DNA of 64,000 bases from Burkholderiales bacterium (GCA_020851235.1 JADZDD010000025.1:310001-374000), one strand, 5' to 3'. Numbered from the stretch's first letter, positions 25,387 to 34,605 are shown. Numbers and translations: made by a program. The notes: generated from the sequence alone by a model not told the origin.

Positions 25387-26369
25387 TTCGGCAGGAACTC
25401 GTTGGTGTGGAAGAACGTCCACGGCTTGTCGGTCGCGATGTCGCGGTAGTTCTTCAGGATGGAGAGCGTCTGCTCCCAGTCGGCCTGCGCGCCCCAGCCG
25501 ATGCGGCCCTTCGAGTTCTTCGACTCGAGCAATCCCAGGTCGACCATGAGCTGGTCGAGCGTCGACTGTCGATTGAGATCGGGCTTCGCCTTCATTGCGG
25601 CGTCGACGGCGGCGCCGGGATTCTTCTTCGCCTCCTCCCACGACTTGACCGACGCCTTGACGAAGCGCCGCACCAGGTCCGGATTCTTCCTGATGGTGTC
25701 GCCCGTGGTCATGATCGTCATGCCGACCGTATTGACGCCGAAGTCGGCGTAGGGCATCGCGACCGGATTGCCGCCCTTGTACTTGATGAGAAAGTACTGG
25801 TCGTCGACGCCGCCCAGCAAGGCGTCGGTCTTCTTTTCCAGGACCGCGACGATCTTCGCCGTCGGGTCGACCTGGACCAGCGTGATCTTGCCGCAGTCGA
25901 CGTTGTTCACCTTGCACACCGCCTGCAGGAGCTGGCCGAGCGGGTCGCCCGGCGTGACCGCGACCTTCTTGCCGGGAAGGTCCTGGGGCTTCCTGATCGG
26001 GACGTCGGCGAGCGAGATCACGGCGTACGACGAGGTGTTGAGCAGCGACATCACGCTCTTGATGTCCGCACCCTTGGTCGCGGTGGTGATGACCGAGGAC
26101 GAATCGGCCATGCCGAACGTGTCCGATCCCGCGGCGACGACCTGCACCGTGTTCCCCGAGCCGCGTCCCTCGTTGATCGTGAGGTCGATGCCCTCGTCGG
26201 CGAAGTAGCCCTTGTCCTTGCCGTAGTAGAACGGCACGTGCAGCCCGCCCAGGTACCAGTTGAGGCGCAGCGAGACCTTGTCGGGCGTCTTCGTTTGCGC
26301 CTGCGCGAGCGGCACGGCGGCAAGCGTGACGGCGGCAGCGGCGAGCACTGCAATGCGAGTCCATTTCAT
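25383..26369 (-). CDS. ABC transporter substrate-binding protein, SsuA/THI5-NMT1-like
   Basis: A 328-residue periplasmic protein with a signal peptide (KWTRIAVLAAAAVTLAAVPLAQAQ). The mature protein begins with the family pattern VSLRLNWYLGGLHVPFYYGKDKGYFADEGIDLTINEGRGSGNTVQVVAAGSDTFGMADSSSV, as in sulfonate, taurine, nitrate and pyrimidine-precursor binding proteins. It has two cysteines close together (AVCKVNNVDCGK). The ligand is not evident. It sits between the permease gene and the ATPase gene, overlapping the latter by four bases. Confidence 0.9.
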   Translation of the reverse strand: MKWTRIAVLAAAAVTLAAVPLAQAQTKTPDKVSLRLNWYLGGLHVPFYYGKDKGYFADEGIDLTINEGRGSGNTVQVVAAGSDTFGMADSSSVITTATKGADIKSVMSLLNTSSYAVISLADVPIRKPQDLPGKKVAVTPGDPLGQLLQAVCKVNNVDCGKITLVQVDPTAKIVAVLEKKTDALLGGVDDQYFLIKYKGGNPVAMPYADFGVNTVGMTIMTTGDTIRKNPDLVRRFVKASVKSWEEAKKNPGAAVDAAMKAKPDLNRQSTLDQLMVDLGLLESKNSKGRIGWGAQADWEQTLSILKNYRDIATDKPWTFFHTNEFLPK

Positions 26370-26460
26370 GGCGTCTTCCTTCGGGTGAGTCCCGCAAATC
26401 GCGGTGGTGGGGAGGTCTCGGGGCCACTGCGCGCAAGGCTCGCCGGCCCGGCGCGTGCCG

Positions 26461-27273
26461 TCAAAGCGTGGCGTCCTTCGCGGTGGCCTGCTGCGACACG
26501 TGCCAGGGAATGGCGAGGCGTTCGACGACTTCCACGGCGTAGTACACGACGAGCCCGATGAGCGACAGGATGACGATCGTGGCGAAGACCATCGGCGTGT
26601 CGAGCTGCCCGTTGTACTGGAGCAGGAGGTAACCCAACCCGCGGTCGGAGGCGACGAACTCGGCGACGACCGCAGCGGTGGCAGCGAGCGCCGCGCCGAC
26701 CTTGAGTCCGGTGAAGATGTGCGGCAGCGCCTGCGGCAGGCGGATCTTGCGAAACAGCGTCCAGCCGGAGGCGCCGGTGGTGCGCGCGAAGTCCATGATG
26801 TCGGCGTCGGCGCTCTTGAATCCGGCGATGCTCGACACGACGATCGGGAAGAACGAAAGGAGGAAGACGAGCAGGAGTTTCGGCGTGAAGCCGAACCCGA
26901 ACCAGATGATGAACAGCGGCGCGATCGCGATCTTGGGAATGATCTGCAGGAAGACGATCACCGGATAGACCGCCTCCTCCATGAAGCGCGAATACGCGAC
27001 GGCGAGCGCCAGGGGAACGCTCACCACCACGGCGAGCGCGTAGCCGGCAAGGATCTCCTGCGTCGTCACCCACGCACCCAGTGCCACGGTGTCGTGACGC
27101 TTCCAGAACTCGGTCCAGATCGTCGATGGTGGCGGCAGCAGGTACTCCTTGATCCCCGTGACGCGCACCGCGACCTCCCAGACGACGAAGAGCGCCACGA
27201 AGATGAGGAGCGCGGCGCCGCGCGTGCGCACCCAGGCGACGAAGCTCCTCGCCGCACCCTGCTCGCCCGGCAT
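26461..27273 (-). CDS. ABC transporter permease, nitrate/sulfonate/taurine type
   Basis: A 270-residue BPD_transp_1 permease with about six membrane helices. The loop that docks the ATPase is visible as FARTTGASGWTLFRKIRLPQALPHIFTGLKVGAALAATAAVVAEFV, the EAA motif of the SsuC/TauC subfamily. The start ATG at 27273 overlaps the cupin stop codon by one base (TGATG). The track places it in a longer ORF from 27984 that runs back through the cupin region. Confidence 0.9.
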   Translation of the reverse strand: MPGEQGAARSFVAWVRTRGAALLIFVALFVVWEVAVRVTGIKEYLLPPPSTIWTEFWKRHDTVALGAWVTTQEILAGYALAVVVSVPLALAVAYSRFMEEAVYPVIVFLQIIPKIAIAPLFIIWFGFGFTPKLLLVFLLSFFPIVVSSIAGFKSADADIMDFARTTGASGWTLFRKIRLPQALPHIFTGLKVGAALAATAAVVAEFVASDRGLGYLLLQYNGQLDTPMVFATIVILSLIGLVVYYAVEVVERLAIPWHVSQQATAKDATL

Positions 27274-27722
27274 CACTGCCACGGGGCCGGGGGCTGCGCC
27301 AGATCCCACGTGCCGTACGCGGCGGGCTCGTTGATCTCGATGACCTCGAGATCGTCGGCGCGAGCGATCACGTTGTGCGGCACGCCGGCGGGCTGCGACA
27401 GGCCGTCGCCGGCCTGCAACGTCACGTCGCCCTCGATCCCGGCGAAGCGAAACGTGAGCCAGCCGCGCAGGACGTAGACGTAGTGCGCCGTCATGTCGTG
27501 CCAGTGCCAGCCGAGCGGCTCGCGCAGTGGCGCGAGCGTGCGGATGTGCTTCGCGCCGATGCGCCCCCCGGTGGCCGCGGCGAGACCGAGATCGCGATAC
27601 TCGGTGTCGCCGCGCAGGCCTTCGCGGTCCCACCGCGCGTCGGCGGCGGCGTTGCGGGCGAACGCCGACAGCGCCTGCGCGAGCGCGCGTGGGCCGTCGT
27701 AGCGAGGGGGTGTTGCGCTCAT
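27273..27722 (-). CDS. cupin-domain protein
   Basis: A 149-residue protein with one cupin barrel. The two metal-binding motifs read as PLGWHWHDMTAHYVYVLRGWLTFRF (H-x-H...) and GDGLSQPAGVPHNVIA (final His). No signal peptide. It is first in the operon cupin-permease-binding protein-ATPase-DapA-like gene, with a one-base overlap to the permease. Such small cupins act as isomerases, dioxygenases or ligand sensors; which applies here is not clear. Confidence 0.8.
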   Translation of the reverse strand: MSATPPRYDGPRALAQALSAFARNAAADARWDREGLRGDTEYRDLGLAAATGGRIGAKHIRTLAPLREPLGWHWHDMTAHYVYVLRGWLTFRFAGIEGDVTLQAGDGLSQPAGVPHNVIARADDLEVIEINEPAAYGTWDLAQPPAPWQ

Positions 27723-27797
27723 GCGTCGGAACTCCGGGTGCGAATCGTTGCAGCTTCGGCGCGCGCGATGCCTTCGCGCTGCCGATGGAAACCGCGA

Positions 27798-27827
27798 ACA
27801 TTACGTGGCGCGCGACCTCGTGGTCAA
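27798..27827 (-). promoter_or_regulatory. possible promoter for the cupin-ABC-DapA operon
   Basis: On the minus strand TTGACC, an 18-bp spacer, then TAATGT, located 76 bp upstream of the cupin ATG. The -35 is good and the -10 is poor. Confidence 0.35.
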
Positions 27828-27880
27828 GGTCGAATGAGGGTGCCGGCGGGAACGCGGTCGACGCAGCGACCGGCGTGCGA

Positions 27881-28519
27881 TCAGTACTCGACCGGAATCG
27901 GATCGAGCGAGCGCCACAGGTACCACGTGGCGACGCTGCGCCAGGGCGCCCAGCGCGCGCCGAATGCACGCAACTCGGTCGCATTCATCCGTGCGCCGTC
28001 GCCGTAGTGGAGCGCGACGGCACGGATGAGGCCGATGTCGTCGACTGGCAGAACGTCCGGTCGCAACTCGTGGAAGATGAGGAACATCTCCGCGGTCCAG
28101 CGACCGATGCCCTTGACGTCGACCAGGCGCGCGATGAGCGCTTCGTCGTCGAGCGCCGGCCACTCGCGCGGGTCGAGCATGCCGCTCGTGAAGTGCTGCG
28201 CGAGGTCGCGCAGGTACGTGGCCTTGCGCTCGGACAGTCCGGCGCGGCGCAACGTCGTCATCCGGGTGCGGCGTACGCGTCCCGGATCGAGCGTCACCAC
28301 GGTGCCGGTCGCGCCCGTTGCCACCGCCACACGATCCCAGATCGATTGCGCGGCCTTGACCGAGATCTGCTGGCCGACGATGGCGCGGGCGAGCACGGTG
28401 AACGGTTCGCCGCGCCGGGCGAGATGCGTCTCGTGGCAGGAGGCGACGAGCCGGCGCAGGACGGGGTCGCGCGCCGCGAGGTCGCGTGAGGCTCGATCCC
28501 AGTAGGCGGGCTTGACCAC
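27881..28519 (-). CDS. DNA-3-methyladenine glycosylase II, AlkA-type HhH-GPD protein
   Basis: A protein of about 212 residues. It carries the HhH-GPD fold: FTVLARAIVGQQISVKAAQSIWDRV, the helix-hairpin-helix LIARLVDVKGIGRWTAEMFLIF, and the catalytic aspartate in VLPVDDIGLIRAV. No iron-sulfur cysteines follow, as expected for the AlkA branch rather than Nth/MutY. It removes alkylated purines during base excision repair. The GTG at 28519 (MVKPAYWDRASRDLAARDPVLRRL) gives the usual short N-terminus; the track start at 28675 would overlap the divergent binding-protein gene and adds an Arg-rich leader. Confidence 0.85.
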   Translation of the reverse strand: MVKPAYWDRASRDLAARDPVLRRLVASCHETHLARRGEPFTVLARAIVGQQISVKAAQSIWDRVAVATGATGTVVTLDPGRVRRTRMTTLRRAGLSERKATYLRDLAQHFTSGMLDPREWPALDDEALIARLVDVKGIGRWTAEMFLIFHELRPDVLPVDDIGLIRAVALHYGDGARMNATELRAFGARWAPWRSVATWYLWRSLDPIPVEY

Positions 28520-28650
28520 GGGGGATGGGATGGAAAACGGCGACGGCGAACGCGGAAGGCGGCGGTGAAAGCGCCGCGCACTCGAATGGTACATTAGCGC
28601 GATTTTTTGGGCAGGCTCCGGCGTCGGGGCCCGCCGTCTCCGCGACGAAA

Positions 28651-30537
28651 ATGCCACGCGCAGGTTGCATCGCACTTCCCCGGCGGGGGTCCAGCGCCGG
28701 GGCCTTCCGTCGTCTTGCCGTCCCGTGGGCGCGTGGCGAGCGGCGTCGTGGTGCCGCCGCCCGGGTCGCGGCCGGCACGCTGGCCGCCATCGTCGCCTGC
28801 CTCGTCTTCACTCTCGTGCACGCGGCCACGCCGCCCAAGGTCATTCGCGACGTGTTCCCGGTGGCGGAGAGCGGCTTCGATCCCCCGGCCGCCAACGACT
28901 TGTACTCCGCGGGCGTGGTGCACGCGATCTTCGACACGCTTTATACCTACGACTACCTCGCGCGACCGGCGAAGCTCGTGCCCGGCGTGGCGGCGGCGCT
29001 GCCCGAGGTCGCCGACGAGGGCCGCGTCTACACGATACGGCTCGCGCCCGGGGTGTACTTCCAGGCCGATCCCGTCTTCGGAAACGCGAAGCGCGAGTTG
29101 ACCGCCGAGGACGTCGTCTACTCGTACAAGCGTGTCCTCGATCCGAAGCTGCGCTCGCCGTGGAGCTTCCTGGTCGACGGCAAGTTCGTCGGCATGGACG
29201 AGGTGGTGGAAGCCGCGAAGAAGACGGGAAAGTTCGACTACGCGCGCAAGGTGCCCGGCCTCGAGGCGGTCGACCGTTACACGGTGCGCCTGCGCCTGAC
29301 TGCCACCGACTACAACCTGCCGTACATCCTTGCGCACGACGCGCTCGCGCTCGTGGCACGCGAGGTGATCGAGAAGTACGGCGAGTCGGACGGGCGCACG
29401 ATGAGTCATCCGGTGGGCACCGGGCCGTTCCGTCTCGGCGAATGGATCCGCAGCAACAAGATCGTGCTCGAGCGCAATCCCGACTATCGCGATGTCGTCT
29501 GGAACTTCGCTCCCGGCGCGCCGGGTGACGAGAAGCTCGTCGCGCAGATGCGGGGCAAGCGCGTGCCGGCGGTCGATCGCGTCGAGATCTACGTCCAGGA
29601 GGAGGATCAGACCCGCTGGCTCGCGTTCCAGCAGGGTGAGCTCGACTTCCTCAACATGGAGGGTCCGCTCGCGCCGAATGCGATCGGCCCCGATGGCACG
29701 TTGAAGCCCGAACTCGCCGCACGCGGGATTCGCCTCGATCGCTTCGTCGAAGCCGAGATCCGCTACGTGTACTGGAACTGGCTCGATCCGCGCATCGGCG
29801 GCACGGGCAAGGCGCAGATCGCGCTGCGCCGGGCGCTCGCGATGTCGTACGACGCCGCGGCCGAGGCGCGGGTGATCCTGAACGGCCAGGCGGTCGAGAC
29901 GGCATACCCGATTCCCCCCGGTGTCGTCGGCCATGTGCCGGGTTGGAAGAGCACGCTCACCTACGATCCGGCGCTTGCCAACCAGCTCCTCGATCGCTTC
30001 GGTTACAAGCGCGGCGCCGACGGCTGGCGCACCTGGCCCGACGGCTCGCCGCTGGTTATCACGTATGCATCGCGCCCCGATACGCTGGGGCGCCAACTCG
30101 AGGAGCTCACCAAGAAGGGCTACGACGCGATCGGCGTGCGCATGGCGAGCCAGCGCGATCGCTTCCCCGAGCTCCTCAAGCTCGAGAAGCAGTGCAAGCT
30201 CGCAAGCCGCGAGGCGGCGTGGATCGCGGACTACCCGGATGGTGACAACTTCATGCAGCTCTTCTACGGCCCCAACGCGCGCCAGAGCAACACCGGATGC
30301 ACGGCGATCCCCGAGTACGACGCGCTGTACCGGCAAACGACACGCATGCCTGCCGGCCCCGAGCGCGATCGCCTGTTCATGAAGATGGCGCGGCTGCTCG
30401 AGTACTACGCGCCGCACCGCCTCACCGTGGGCCGCTACCGCAACCAGCTCGTGCAGTCGCGCATCGAGGGTTACCGGCGGCATCCGATCCTGCCGTCGAC
30501 CTGGCAGTACGTCGACGTCGCGCCCGCGGGCAAGTAG
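28651..30537 (+). CDS. extracellular solute-binding protein, family 5 (peptide/nickel type)
   Basis: A protein of about 628 residues. After an unusually long basic n-region it has one hydrophobic segment (AGTLAAIVACLVFTLVHAA) and then a family 5 binding domain: LVPGVAAALPEVADEGRVYTIRLAPGVYFQ, LTAEDVVYSYKRVLDP, GTGPFRLGEWIRSNKIVLERNPDYRD. It is longer than DppA or OppA (about 530-540 residues) and close to binding proteins for larger peptide-like ligands. The ATG at 28651 is the best start because the track start at 28525 overlaps the glycosylase gene. It is followed by two permeases and a double ATPase. The ligand cannot be deduced. Confidence 0.88.
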   Translation: MPRAGCIALPRRGSSAGAFRRLAVPWARGERRRGAAARVAAGTLAAIVACLVFTLVHAATPPKVIRDVFPVAESGFDPPAANDLYSAGVVHAIFDTLYTYDYLARPAKLVPGVAAALPEVADEGRVYTIRLAPGVYFQADPVFGNAKRELTAEDVVYSYKRVLDPKLRSPWSFLVDGKFVGMDEVVEAAKKTGKFDYARKVPGLEAVDRYTVRLRLTATDYNLPYILAHDALALVAREVIEKYGESDGRTMSHPVGTGPFRLGEWIRSNKIVLERNPDYRDVVWNFAPGAPGDEKLVAQMRGKRVPAVDRVEIYVQEEDQTRWLAFQQGELDFLNMEGPLAPNAIGPDGTLKPELAARGIRLDRFVEAEIRYVYWNWLDPRIGGTGKAQIALRRALAMSYDAAAEARVILNGQAVETAYPIPPGVVGHVPGWKSTLTYDPALANQLLDRFGYKRGADGWRTWPDGSPLVITYASRPDTLGRQLEELTKKGYDAIGVRMASQRDRFPELLKLEKQCKLASREAAWIADYPDGDNFMQLFYGPNARQSNTGCTAIPEYDALYRQTTRMPAGPERDRLFMKMARLLEYYAPHRLTVGRYRNQLVQSRIEGYRRHPILPSTWQYVDVAPAGK

Positions 30538-30573
30538 CCGGCGCCTGCCAAGAGCGACGACCGGGAGCGAGCC

Positions 30574-31512
30574 ATGTGGGCCTACGTCGTGCGGCGCCTT
30601 TGGCAGATGATTCCGACGCTGCTCGGCGTCGTGCTGCTCGTCTTCGTGCTCTTCAATCTCTTCGGCGGCGACCCGGCGTACGTGCTCGCGGGCAAGATCA
30701 GCAATCCCGAACAGATCGACAACATCCGTCGCCAGCTGGGCGTCGACCAGCCGTACTGGGTGCAGCTCGGCATTTTCCTCAAGCAGATCGTGACCGCCGA
30801 CTTCGGCGCATCGTGGAGCACGAACGAGCCCGTCTCGCACATCCTCGCGACGCGGCTCGGGCCGTCGCTCACGCTGCTCGTGCCGCTGCTCATCATCGAG
30901 ACGCTCGTCGCGGTGGGCCTGGCGCTCGCCGTCGCGTACGTGCGTGGGTCGCTCACCGACCGCGCGGTGATGGTGGTGTGCACCGTGGGACTGTCGATCT
31001 CGATCCTCGTCTACATCATCGTCTTCCAGTACGTCTTCGCCTACAAGCTCGGCTGGTTCCCGGTCCAGGGCTGGGGCGACTCGTTCTGGACCAACCTCGT
31101 GCGCTACGCGTCGTTGCCGATCCTGATCGGCCTCGTCGTGAGCATCGCGCCGAACCTGCGCCTGTTTCGCACGTTCGTGCTCGACGAGATCAACCAGGAT
31201 TACGTGCGCACCGCGCGGGCCAAGGGCGTGTCCGAGAACCGCATCATGTGGGTCCACGTGCTGCGCAACGCGTCGATCCCGATCATCACGCACGTGATGG
31301 CCGCGCTCCCGGGCTTGCTCATCGGCGCCTTCCTGCTCGAGCGCTTCTTCTCGATTCCCGGCATCGGCCGCGAGGTCATCCTCGCGGTCGAGCGCTCCGA
31401 CTTTCCGGTGATCAAGGCGCTCACCGTCTACGTCGCCGTGGCGACGATGGTCGTCAACCTGTTGGCCGACCTCATGTACAAGGCGGTCGATCCGCGGGTG
31501 CAGCTCGAATGA
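30574..31512 (+). CDS. ABC transporter permease, DppB/OppB type
   Basis: A 312-residue permease with six predicted membrane helices, normal for the family. It begins MWAYVVRRLWQMIPTLLGVVLLVFVLFNLFGGDPA, the typical first helix, and has the EAA loop DYVRTARAKGVSENRIMWVHVLRNASIPIITHVM and the terminal IPGIGREVILAVERSDFPVIKALTVYVAVATMVVNLLADLMYKAVDPRV. Its stop overlaps the next permease's ATG (ATGA). It forms the heterodimeric channel of the importer with that second permease. Confidence 0.92.
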   Translation: MWAYVVRRLWQMIPTLLGVVLLVFVLFNLFGGDPAYVLAGKISNPEQIDNIRRQLGVDQPYWVQLGIFLKQIVTADFGASWSTNEPVSHILATRLGPSLTLLVPLLIIETLVAVGLALAVAYVRGSLTDRAVMVVCTVGLSISILVYIIVFQYVFAYKLGWFPVQGWGDSFWTNLVRYASLPILIGLVVSIAPNLRLFRTFVLDEINQDYVRTARAKGVSENRIMWVHVLRNASIPIITHVMAALPGLLIGAFLLERFFSIPGIGREVILAVERSDFPVIKALTVYVAVATMVVNLLADLMYKAVDPRVQLE

Positions 31513-32840
31513 ACGACACCGGCACGCACTCGCTTATCCGCCCGGCGCTCGCGCCGCGCGCGGTCGCGCACACGGTGTCGCCCGGTCTTTGGGTGCTCGC
31601 CTGGCGCAGGCTGCGGCGCGATCGCCTGGCGATGGTCTCGCTTGCCATCGTCCTCGCGTTCATCGCGATGATGATCCTCTCGGGCCTGGGCCTCATCGCG
31701 CGCGACTGGACGCGCGAGGTCGGGGTGAACTACGCGCCGCCGACGTTCGTGGGGCCGGACGCGACCGAAGCCGCCCCGGCGCCCGCGGCCACGGCGCCGG
31801 GCCCGGCCGCCGCGGCACCGCCGCCGGTGACGGGCGACTGGGAGGCCGAGGTCGTCGATCCCATCGGCGACGTGATCGCCGAACTGCGCGGTGCGCCGAA
31901 GCCGGATTCCGGCAACACCGCCACGCCACCGGCGGCTGCCGCGGCGCCCGGACAGGACGACACGGGCTTCGTCGACCCCTTGGCCGACGTCATGCGCGAG
32001 ATCGAGGCCGCCCGGCGCGGCGCCAAGTCGCCTCCACCCCCACCCGGCGGGACCGGTGCGGCGGCGGTCGATCCATTGGCCGACGTCATGCGCGACATCG
32101 AGGCCGAGCGTGGCGCGGCGGCGGCGGAACATGGCAGCACCCGCCGGGCGACGCTTCCCTTCGGTGCCGACAAGTGGGGCCGCGACGTCATCGCCAAGAC
32201 GATCAAGGGCTCGGAGACGTCGATCTTCGTGGGCATCGCCGCCGCGTTCGTCGCCACGCTCATCGGGACGGTGCTGGGCGCATTTGCCGGCTACTACGGA
32301 CGTTGGGTCGACGATGCACTCAACTGGTTCTACAGCATCTTCAGCTCGATTCCCTACCTCTTGCTCATCCTCGCCGTGGCTGCGGTCCTGCAGCACAAGG
32401 GCACCATGACGATCGTGCTGATCCTGGGTCTCACCGGATGGACGGGCGTGTTCCGTCTCATCCGCGCCGAGTATCTGAAGCACAAGGGCCGCGAGTACGT
32501 GCAGGCCGCCGATGCGATCGGCGCGTCGAATGCCCGTCGCATGTACCGGCACATCTTCCCCAACGTCTCGCACGTCGTCCTCGTGCAACTGTCGATCCTC
32601 GTCGTCGCCTTCATCAAGTCCGAGGTCATCCTCTCGTTCCTGGGCTTCGGCGTCCCGGTCGACGTGGTGTCGTGGGGATCGATGCTCAACGAGGCGCAAA
32701 ACGAGCTCCTGCTCGGCAAGTGGTGGCAACTCGTCGCCGCCGGGGTGTCGATGGCGCTCCTCGTCACCGCGTTCTCGCTGTTCACCGACGCGCTGCGCGA
32801 TGCGCTCGATCCCAAGCTGCGCGGCAGCGAGGGGAGCTGA
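31509..32840 (+). CDS. ABC transporter permease, DppC/OppC type, with repeat-bearing periplasmic insertion
   Basis: A 443-residue permease, about 140 residues longer than usual DppC. Helix 1 is at residues 37-62 (LAMVSLAIVLAFIAMMILSGLGLIA). The normal permease core resumes at about residue 218 (LPFGADKWGRDVIAKTIKGSETSIFVGIAAAF) with the EAA loop EYVQAADAIGASNARRMYRHIFPNVSHVV. Between them is an Ala/Pro-rich insert in the first periplasmic loop holding three related segments: VDPIGDVIAELRG, VDPLADVMREIEAARRG and VDPLADVMRDIEAERG. DppC-like proteins often have some extra sequence here, but a repeated amphipathic motif is unusual. It overlaps the upstream permease by four bases. Confidence 0.9.
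   Translation: MNDTGTHSLIRPALAPRAVAHTVSPGLWVLAWRRLRRDRLAMVSLAIVLAFIAMMILSGLGLIARDWTREVGVNYAPPTFVGPDATEAAPAPAATAPGPAAAAPPPVTGDWEAEVVDPIGDVIAELRGAPKPDSGNTATPPAAAAAPGQDDTGFVDPLADVMREIEAARRGAKSPPPPPGGTGAAAVDPLADVMRDIEAERGAAAAEHGSTRRATLPFGADKWGRDVIAKTIKGSETSIFVGIAAAFVATLIGTVLGAFAGYYGRWVDDALNWFYSIFSSIPYLLLILAVAAVLQHKGTMTIVLILGLTGWTGVFRLIRAEYLKHKGREYVQAADAIGASNARRMYRHIFPNVSHVVLVQLSILVVAFIKSEVILSFLGFGVPVDVVSWGSMLNEAQNELLLGKWWQLVAAGVSMALLVTAFSLFTDALRDALDPKLRGSEGS
31971..32105 (+). repeat. two near-identical 39-nt repeats inside the DppC-type permease
   Basis: 31971-32009 and 32067-32105 encode VDPLADVMREIEA and VDPLADVMRDIEA and differ at three bases by my reading. A third, more diverged copy begins near 31855 (VDPIGDVIAELRG). 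The spacers are Pro/Ala/Gly-rich. The repeat suggests recent in-frame duplication within a flexible loop. Confidence 0.75.
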
Positions 32841-32841
32841 C

Positions 32842-34605
32842 GTGGCGCACGATCTGCCCGAACGCGACTTGGCCGCCGCCGCCGCGGCGAGCGATCCCCT
32901 GGTGCAGGTGCGCCACCTGGGTGTGGGCTTCCGCCTCGATCGCGACACGGTGTTCGAGGCCGTCAAGGACGTCTCCTTCGACATCCCGCGCAACGCGACC
33001 GTCGCCCTCGTCGGCGAGTCGGGGTCGGGCAAGTCGGTGACGTCGCTTGCGATCCTGGGCCTGCTGCCGCCCGAGAACGCGCGCATCGATCCCCGGAGCG
33101 AGATTGTCTACGCCGGTCGCGATCTCACGCGGCTGCCGCGCAAGGCGCTCGCGCAGTTGCGCGGGGCCGACATCTCGATGATCTTCCAGGAGCCGATGAC
33201 GTCGTTGAACCCCGTGTTCACCGTCGGCTTCCAGATCGAGGAGGTGTTAAAGCTCCATCGCGACATGACCGGTCGGGCGGCACGCAAGCGCGCCATCGAA
33301 GTGCTCGCCGAGGTCGGCATCCCCGAGCCCGAGCGGCGCATCGATTACTTTCCCTCGCAGATGTCGGGGGGCCAGCAGCAGCGCGTGATGATCGCGATGG
33401 CGATCGCCTGCGAGCCCAAGCTCCTCATCGCCGACGAGCCGACCACCGCACTCGACGTCACGATCCAGAAGCAGATCCTCGACCTCATCGCCGCGCTGCA
33501 GAAGAAGCACGCGATGTCGGTGCTCTTCATCACCCACGACCTCGCGGTGGTGGGCGAGATCGCCGACCACGTCATCGTCATGCGCAACGGCGAGATCCGC
33601 GAGGCGGGCAGCGCCGCTGCGGTCTTCGGCGCGCCGCGCGACGCGTACACGCGTGCGCTGTTGCAGTGCCGGCCGTCGCTCGACTGCCGCCCCGAGCGCT
33701 TACCCGTCATCGACGATTTCCTGGGCAGGGAGGGACCGGCGAGCGTCGACATCCCGGAGCGCGCGCGGGGCGTGGCACCCGACGATGCGATCGTGCTGTC
33801 GGTGCGCAACCTCTCGAAGAGCTTCCACTCGCGGCAGGGGCTCTTCGGCCGGCGCGAGTTCCAGGCGGTGCGCAACGTCTCCTTCGATCTGCGCCGCGGC
33901 AAGACGCTCGGCCTCGTCGGCGAGTCGGGATCCGGCAAGACGACCGTGGGCATGACGCTCATGCGGCTGCACGAGGCCACGTCCGGGCAGGCGCTCTTCG
34001 ATGGCCACGACATCCTGGCCCTGTCGCCGAAGGCGTTCCTGCCGTACAAGCGGCGCATCCAGATCGTCTTCCAGAATCCGTACGCCTCGCTCAATCCGCG
34101 CTTCATCGTCGGCCAGATCCTCACCGAGCCGATGGACATCCACGGCATCGGCGCCTCGGCACAGGAACGCGCCGACATGGCCTTCGAACTCCTCGCCAAG
34201 GTCGGCCTGCCCGAGGCGTCGTTCTACAAATATCCGCACGAATTCTCGGGCGGGCAGCGCCAGCGCATCGCGATCGCGCGTTGCCTGACGCTCAAGCCCG
34301 ACATCCTCATCTGCGACGAATCGGTGTCGGCGCTGGACGTCTCGGTGCAGGCGCAGGTGCTCAATCTCCTGCAGGACTTGCAGGCGGAGTTCGATCTTTC
34401 CTACATCTTCATCTCGCACGATCTCGCGGTGGTGAAGTACATCGCCGACGAGGTGATGGTCATGAGCGAGGGGGAGATCGTCGAGATCGCAAGCTCCGAC
34501 GAGATCTACCGCGCGCCGCGCGAGGCGTACACGCAGCGCCTGCTCGCCTCGATCCCCCGGGGCTGGCAGGCGACGCGCCGGACGAAGCCGGCGCCGGACG
34601 AGTAG
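32842..34605 (+). CDS. fused double ABC ATPase, DppD-DppF type
   Basis: A 587-residue protein with two ABC domains in tandem. Domain 1 has Walker A GESGSGKSVTSLAILGLLPP, signature MSGGQQQRVMIAMAIA, Walker B LLIADEPTTALDVTI and switch FITHDLAVVGEIADHVIVM. Domain 2 has GESGSGKTTVGMTLMRL, FSGGQRQRIAIARCLTL, ILICDESVSALDVSV and FISHDLAVVKYIADEVMVM. The joined domains match fused oligopeptide importer ATPases such as YejF or GsiA. Walker B of domain 2 ends in DES rather than DEP, common in this family. The GTG at 32842 has a GGGGAG ribosome binding site. Last gene of the importer operon. Confidence 0.93.
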   Translation: MAHDLPERDLAAAAAASDPLVQVRHLGVGFRLDRDTVFEAVKDVSFDIPRNATVALVGESGSGKSVTSLAILGLLPPENARIDPRSEIVYAGRDLTRLPRKALAQLRGADISMIFQEPMTSLNPVFTVGFQIEEVLKLHRDMTGRAARKRAIEVLAEVGIPEPERRIDYFPSQMSGGQQQRVMIAMAIACEPKLLIADEPTTALDVTIQKQILDLIAALQKKHAMSVLFITHDLAVVGEIADHVIVMRNGEIREAGSAAAVFGAPRDAYTRALLQCRPSLDCRPERLPVIDDFLGREGPASVDIPERARGVAPDDAIVLSVRNLSKSFHSRQGLFGRREFQAVRNVSFDLRRGKTLGLVGESGSGKTTVGMTLMRLHEATSGQALFDGHDILALSPKAFLPYKRRIQIVFQNPYASLNPRFIVGQILTEPMDIHGIGASAQERADMAFELLAKVGLPEASFYKYPHEFSGGQRQRIAIARCLTLKPDILICDESVSALDVSVQAQVLNLLQDLQAEFDLSYIFISHDLAVVKYIADEVMVMSEGEIVEIASSDEIYRAPREAYTQRLLASIPRGWQATRRTKPAPDE

